A DNA stretch of 64,000 nucleotides from Ktedonobacteria bacterium (GTDB taxonomy: Bacteria; Chloroflexota; Ktedonobacteria; Ktedonobacterales; JACDGC01), in contig DAIDHM010000104.1 in the NCBI GenBank assembly GCA_027459705.1, positions 1 through 64,000 of the forward strand. Reading direction: 5' to 3'. A program made the position numbers and the translations under genes. The notes beneath the pieces were generated by a model. It ran no database searches, had not been told where the DNA came from, and saw nothing but the letters and a program-made list of their open reading frames with translations. Positions within the stretch are counted from its first letter, which is position 1. Every line of letters starts with the position of its first letter. This document shows, in pieces, positions 63,909 to 64,000 of this stretch.

Positions 63909-64000
63909 ATGCCACTGTCAAAATCGGACCTGGTCAAAAAGGTTGCCGAGAAGAGCGGCAAGTCGGCCAAGGAAGTTCAGGCCATCACGGATACCCTGCT
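63909..64000 (+). CDS. HU-family DNA-binding protein, 5' end only
   Basis: Thirty codons before the window ends: PLSKSDLVKKVAEKSGKSAK and EVQAITDTL form the first two helices of HU/IHF proteins, which bend DNA as dimers. The start has only a weak ribosome-binding site (GGAAATACAGAAA). Confidence 0.85.
   Translation, partial: MPLSKSDLVKKVAEKSGKSAKEVQAITDTL

Noticed and set aside
63743-63970. Minus-strand frame over the HU gene start
   Set aside because: Antisense to a clear HU N-terminus.
1-64000. tRNA and rRNA genes
   Set aside because: No cloverleaf T-arm pattern or rRNA segment was recognised by eye; a dedicated scan (tRNAscan, Infernal) could still find one.

Overview
The window (64 kb, mostly high GC, dense short-spaced operons on both strands) looks like chromosome of a Chloroflexota bacterium, possibly of the Ktedonobacteria type. 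This is an inference from the gene set (tricorn protease, NAD-type isocitrate dehydrogenase, translin-family protein, topA-hslV-hslU order, many kinase/FHA/CHAT/Clp-N signalling genes) and from the style of the promoters; no rRNA or tRNA gene was seen to settle it.

Layout. 1-7794 (minus): an FHA protein, Ser/Thr kinase with TPRs, CHAT-protease/Clp-N/AAA+ fusion and a Clp-N/AAA+ protein (cut by the window edge) form a tight operon; upstream, beyond a block of structured repeats, lie a protein ending in a Clp-N domain and a small helical protein. This is the best candidate for an undescribed conflict or signalling system. 8160-9194 (minus): a tail-anchored micro-protein, purS and a DUF971 protein. 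9493-14117 (plus): topA-hslV-hslU. 14310-16215: a secreted Gly/Ser/Asp-tailed protein with a glutathionylspermidine-synthase-like ATP-grasp ligase. 16434-18507: a zinc-ribbon protein with repeated T-x-x-L motifs, then a GntR/YtrA-type regulator and its DUF1648 membrane protein on the other strand. 18602-22873: a 2-hydroxyacid dehydrogenase, isocitrate dehydrogenase, and an aspS interrupted by one in-frame TAG. 22946-29531 (minus): tricorn protease, a DUF488 remnant and a penicillin-acylase-family enzyme.

29760-31620 holds a VOC protein, a DUF2892 membrane protein and an ECF sigma/anti-sigma pair. From 31.8 to 35.04 kb there is an accessory island with decaying genes: a Hint-domain remnant, a small gene plus an HNH nuclease broken by TGA, an IS3 transposase remnant and AT-rich orphan genes. 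The island is bounded on the right by a degenerate 186-bp duplicate of part of the sigma gene on its left, which suggests how it arose. 35166-39323 (minus): hemolysin-III-like protein, MOSC protein and an ABC-2 exporter. 39540-40237: rsfS and a small membrane protein.

40318-47216 (minus): a second signalling cluster of an ABC transporter (ATPase + FtsX permease), a zinc-ribbon membrane protein, and a vWA / PP2C phosphatase / kinase triad resembling the TerY-P arrangement, plus a secreted protein. 47630-50904 (plus): translin-family protein, polytopic membrane protein, RlmD-like methyltransferase. 50914-53855 (minus): purQ-tsaE-tsaB-rimI and a small gene (purine synthesis and tRNA t6A modification). 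54138-64000: MBL-fold hydrolase, PRC-barrel/BON protein, catalase with an unusual leader hairpin, lipoprotein, PstS-like lipoprotein overlapping a HAMP receptor, moaC, an orphan and the start of an HU-family gene.

The two kinase clusters (kinase+FHA at 3-6 kb; kinase+PP2C+vWA at 41-45 kb) and the T-x-x-L protein at 16.4 kb suggest that phosphothreonine signalling is a theme of this region; their connection to each other is inference.
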